From: Rhodanobacter sp. C01
GTDB taxonomy: Bacteria > Pseudomonadota > Gammaproteobacteria > Xanthomonadales > Rhodanobacteraceae
Reading direction: 5' to 3'
DNA: 64,000 nucleotides
Assembly: GCF_002001045.1 (NCBI RefSeq)
Contig: NZ_MUNR01000006.1
Coordinates: forward strand, 186,001-250,000
Below are positions 62,018 to 64,000 of this stretch, piece by piece (position 1 is the first letter of the stretch; each line of letters opens with the position of its first letter). Below the pieces are notes generated by a model. The model saw only the letters and a list, made by a program, of their open reading frames with translations, had not been told where the DNA came from and ran no database searches. The translations under genes were made by a program, and so were the position numbers.

Positions 62018-62096
62018 TGTAGGAGCGGCTTCAGCCGCGACGCTTTTTGCTTTCGCGGGTCGATGGAAAAGCATCGCGGCTGAAGCCGCTCCTACA
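62018..62096. repeat. REP-like palindromic element upstream of kynU
   Basis: Perfect 23-bp inverted arms (62018-62040 and 62074-62096) around a 33-nt loop. The arm begins TGTAGGAGCGGCTTC, the widespread REP type of pseudomonads and xanthomonads. It lies between the exported-protein gene and kynU. Its family relation to the 48660 element is seen in the outer TGTAGGAGCG. Confidence 0.82.
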
Positions 62097-62112
62097 GGGA
62101 GCCAGGGAAAAT

Positions 62113-62637
62113 CTATTTCAGGTGTGCCGCGATCGCGTTGCAGCCTTTGTCGAACTCGGCTTCCCAGCCGGCGCCCGCCAGACTGTGTGCGGGACGCACG
62201 CAGCGCAGCTGGATGGCGTGGCCGTTCTTGAACCAGTAGTGCTCGACGTAGCTGAACTGGGTGCCGCTTTCCTGCGCGGTGTAGAGGTTGCTGTTCGGCT
62301 GCGGCGGCACGGCGGAAATCTTGTAGCCGGGAAGTGCCATCGCTTTCGCGGTGGCATCGCTTCTGAACTGGTTGAAGCTGCTGATGTCACCAGCCTGGGC
62401 CACGGTCACCGTGATGCGGGCGAGACTGGTCTTGCCAGTGGGGGATGGATCAGGCACCTGGAACACGCGCGTTTCCGGATCGCCCTGGGTTTCCATGATG
62501 TCCAGCCAGCTGTCCGGCGTGCTGAAGCTCACGCTGCCGTCAGCCATGCTGACATCGGTGGCATGGACACGACCGGCCAGCAGCAAGGTGGTGGCCATGA
62601 CCATGGCGAGAGTGGTGCCGCTGCGCAGAAAACTCAT
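62113..62637 (-). CDS. Exported hypothetical protein coupled to ACMSD
   Basis: 174 residues with signal peptide MSFLRSGTTLAMVMATTLLL ending about HATD, then an alpha/beta domain (VSFSTPDSWLDIM...RITVTVAQAGD...FSYVEHYWFKNGHAIQLRCVRP) that looks like small periplasmic proteins of unknown function. Its ATG overlaps the ACMSD stop by 4 nt. A catabolic operon ending in an exported protein is odd; a substrate-binding or stress role is speculative. Confidence 0.75.
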   Translation of the reverse strand: MSFLRSGTTLAMVMATTLLLAGRVHATDVSMADGSVSFSTPDSWLDIMETQGDPETRVFQVPDPSPTGKTSLARITVTVAQAGDISSFNQFRSDATAKAMALPGYKISAVPPQPNSNLYTAQESGTQFSYVEHYWFKNGHAIQLRCVRPAHSLAGAGWEAEFDKGCNAIAAHLK

Positions 62638-63668
62638 GCTGACTCCGTGGCGATATTGTCGGGGGCGAAGCGATGCCGGGGCAGACCCAGCCATTCCAGT
62701 GCAGTGCCATGAAACAGTCGGGCTCGTGCGACGTCATCAAGGCCCAGCGCCTCGATGCCGCTGCCGGGCTCCTGTTCGCCCAGCGGGAAAGGATAGTCGG
62801 TGCCGAGCATCACCTGCTCGACGCCCGTCACATCCAGCAGATAGCGCAATGCCAGATCATCGTGCACGCAGGAGTCGAAATAGAAACGCTTGAGGTATTC
62901 GCGCGGGTTGCGCGGGTTGTCGGTGGCGACCAGGTCCGGGCGCATCTTGAAGCCATGCTCGATACGGCCGATCGTCGAGGGGAAGCTGCCGCCGCCATGG
63001 GCCAGCATCACACGCAGTTTTGGCAGCCGTTCCAGCACGCCGCCGAAGGCGAGGCAGCAGGCCGCGCGAGCCTGCTCAGCCGGCATGCCGACCAGCCACG
63101 GCATCCAGTACTTGGGCATGCTCGCCGCGCCCATCATGTCCCACGGGTGCACCAGCACCGCGGCGCCGAGATCGGCGGCCGCCTCGAAGAACGGGAACAG
63201 TTCCGGCGCATCGAGGTTCCAGTCGCCGCAATGCGAGCCGACCTGCACGCCTTGCAGGCCGAGCTCGTCGATGCAGCGTTCCAGTTCGCGGATCGCCAGA
63301 TCCGGCGCCTGCAACGGCACCGTGCCGATGCCGGCATAGTGCCGTGGATAGTCGCGGCAGATGCCGGCCATGTGGTTGTTCAGATGGCGGTGCAGCTCCA
63401 GCGCCTGGTGGCCTGGCGCCCAGTACGAGAACAGCACTGGTACGGTGGAGATCACCTGCACGTCGACACCGAAGCGGGCGTAGTCGTCGATGCGGGTTTG
63501 CGCATCGAACGCCGAATCCCACACCTCGCGGAAGAACCGGCTGTCCTTGTAGATACGATGGCGCCCATCGGTATGCGTCATCACCGGAAAGCGGTCGTCG
63601 CCGTACTTGGCCGCCAGATTCGGCCAGTCGCGGGGCAGGATGTGCGCGTGGGTATCGATCTTGAGCAT
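62634..63668 (-). CDS. 2-amino-3-carboxymuconate-6-semialdehyde decarboxylase (ACMSD)
   Basis: Zinc amidohydrolase-fold decarboxylase, 344 residues, that removes CO2 from ACMS and diverts tryptophan carbon away from quinolinate and NAD toward 2-aminomuconate. KIDTHAHILP (His7, His9), FSYWAPGHQ, VHPWDMMG, YWMPWLVGMPAE, LAHGGGSFP, MRPDL and LGTDYPFPLGE match human and Pseudomonas ACMSD closely. 3-hydroxyanthranilate dioxygenase, which makes its substrate, is not in the window. Confidence 0.95.
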   Translation of the reverse strand: MLKIDTHAHILPRDWPNLAAKYGDDRFPVMTHTDGRHRIYKDSRFFREVWDSAFDAQTRIDDYARFGVDVQVISTVPVLFSYWAPGHQALELHRHLNNHMAGICRDYPRHYAGIGTVPLQAPDLAIRELERCIDELGLQGVQVGSHCGDWNLDAPELFPFFEAAADLGAAVLVHPWDMMGAASMPKYWMPWLVGMPAEQARAACCLAFGGVLERLPKLRVMLAHGGGSFPSTIGRIEHGFKMRPDLVATDNPRNPREYLKRFYFDSCVHDDLALRYLLDVTGVEQVMLGTDYPFPLGEQEPGSGIEALGLDDVARARLFHGTALEWLGLPRHRFAPDNIATESA

Positions 63669-63737
63669 TCACGCAGTGTAAAACCTCTGCGGGCCGGCGT
63701 CGCGCTGCAGTCGCACGATGGCAGCCGGGTTCGCGAC

Positions 63738-64000
63738 TCAGGGCTGGGCGTGGCTGCGCTGGGGTTCGGTGCAGGATTCCTGCTGTGCACGATTGACCAC
63801 ATGCGCCAGCGTGTTGACGTTGTCGACCAGGCGGTCACTGAGCCGCATCAACGATTCGGCTGCAGCACGATCATCGGCACCCTGCAGCAGGGCTACCAGC
63901 GTGCGTTGCCGCGTACGCAGGTCCGGTAGCGTGTCCATGCCGCGCTGTTCACGCAACGCCGTGGCGATGGCCTGCACGGTCTCGGCGGACTGCTCCACGA
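63738..64000 (-). CDS. C-terminal end of an unidentified protein (start outside window)
   Basis: At least 86 residues, helical, with LREQRGMDTLPDLRTRQRTL and LMRLSDRLVDNVNTL; no signal or start motif. The frame is open to the right edge, so the visible part is probably the C terminus of a larger protein. It recalls the cytoplasmic end of FUSC/YccS-type membrane proteins, but I am not confident. Confidence 0.55.
   Translation of the reverse strand, partial: VEQSAETVQAIATALREQRGMDTLPDLRTRQRTLVALLQGADDRAAAESLMRLSDRLVDNVNTLAHVVNRAQQESCTEPQRSHAQP

Noticed and set aside
1-64000. tRNA, rRNA, CRISPR arrays, insertion sequences, prophage genes
   Set aside because: I scanned intergenic regions for TTCGA-type T-loops, regular repeats with spacers and transposase or integrase motifs, and found none that hold up.

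Overview
The window is GC-rich, densely coded chromosomal DNA of a gammaproteobacterium. It most resembles Lysobacterales (Xanthomonadales), probably the Rhodanobacter/Dyella side. The strongest marker is an arginine operon of Xanthomonas type: N-acetylornithine carbamoyltransferase (argF'), argG, acetylcitrulline deacetylase (argE'), a fused N-acetylglutamate kinase/synthase, argC and argH, followed by proBA. A FimX-type pilus regulator and a DksA paralogue with a long lysine-rich tail fit the same group. I saw no tRNA, rRNA, CRISPR array, insertion sequence or prophage.

Layout. 1-6.2 kb: two DEAD-box RNA helicases (deaD, cut by the left edge, and rhlE), S-formylglutathione hydrolase, an MFS carrier and a SlyD-like FKBP. 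6.3-11.2 kb: an NlpC/P60 lipoprotein, a BlaI/M56 regulatory pair, an FAD amine oxidoreductase, N-formylglutamate deformylase and an Asr-like acid-shock protein. 11.2-17.3 kb (minus): RidA, beta-carbonic anhydrase, an aldehyde dehydrogenase matching 2-aminomuconate-semialdehyde dehydrogenase, an atypical SDR, a small membrane protein, a MalM-like lipoprotein and asnS. 17.5-28 kb (mostly plus): iscA, rpsF-rpsR-rplI, dnaB, alr, radA, ypjD (minus), ffh and rpsP-rimM-trmD-rplS. 28-41.6 kb: fimX, epmB divergent from efp, mtaD-yciI-ubiG-HAD phosphatase-phytoene-synthase-like, folE2, a displaced yidD divergent from the tailed DksA, sufE, cysS and a glycine-zipper envelope protein. 41.7-52.8 kb: the arginine/proline operon. 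53-56.1 kb: a second BlaI/M56 pair with a secreted S41 peptidase. 56.4-64 kb: a secreted GH31 with an inserted domain, small genes, an Lrp/AsnC regulator, kynureninase, a secreted protein, ACMSD and a gene cut by the right edge.

How the parts work together. Kynureninase and ACMSD at the right end and the aldehyde dehydrogenase and RidA at 11-14 kb encode complementary steps of tryptophan breakdown through 2-aminomuconate. The two BlaI/M56 modules carry different palindromic operators, and the operator of the second is repeated in front of the S41 peptidase gene, which defines a small regulon.

The most notable signal is the leader of the arginine operon. A short Arg-rich reading frame ends inside a sequence that is perfectly complementary to the left arm of a strong intrinsic terminator just upstream of argF'. 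That is the layout of a ribosome-mediated transcription attenuator, here for arginine. Other control elements worth attention are a hairpin that hides the Shine-Dalgarno sequence of rhlE and DnaA boxes upstream of dnaB.
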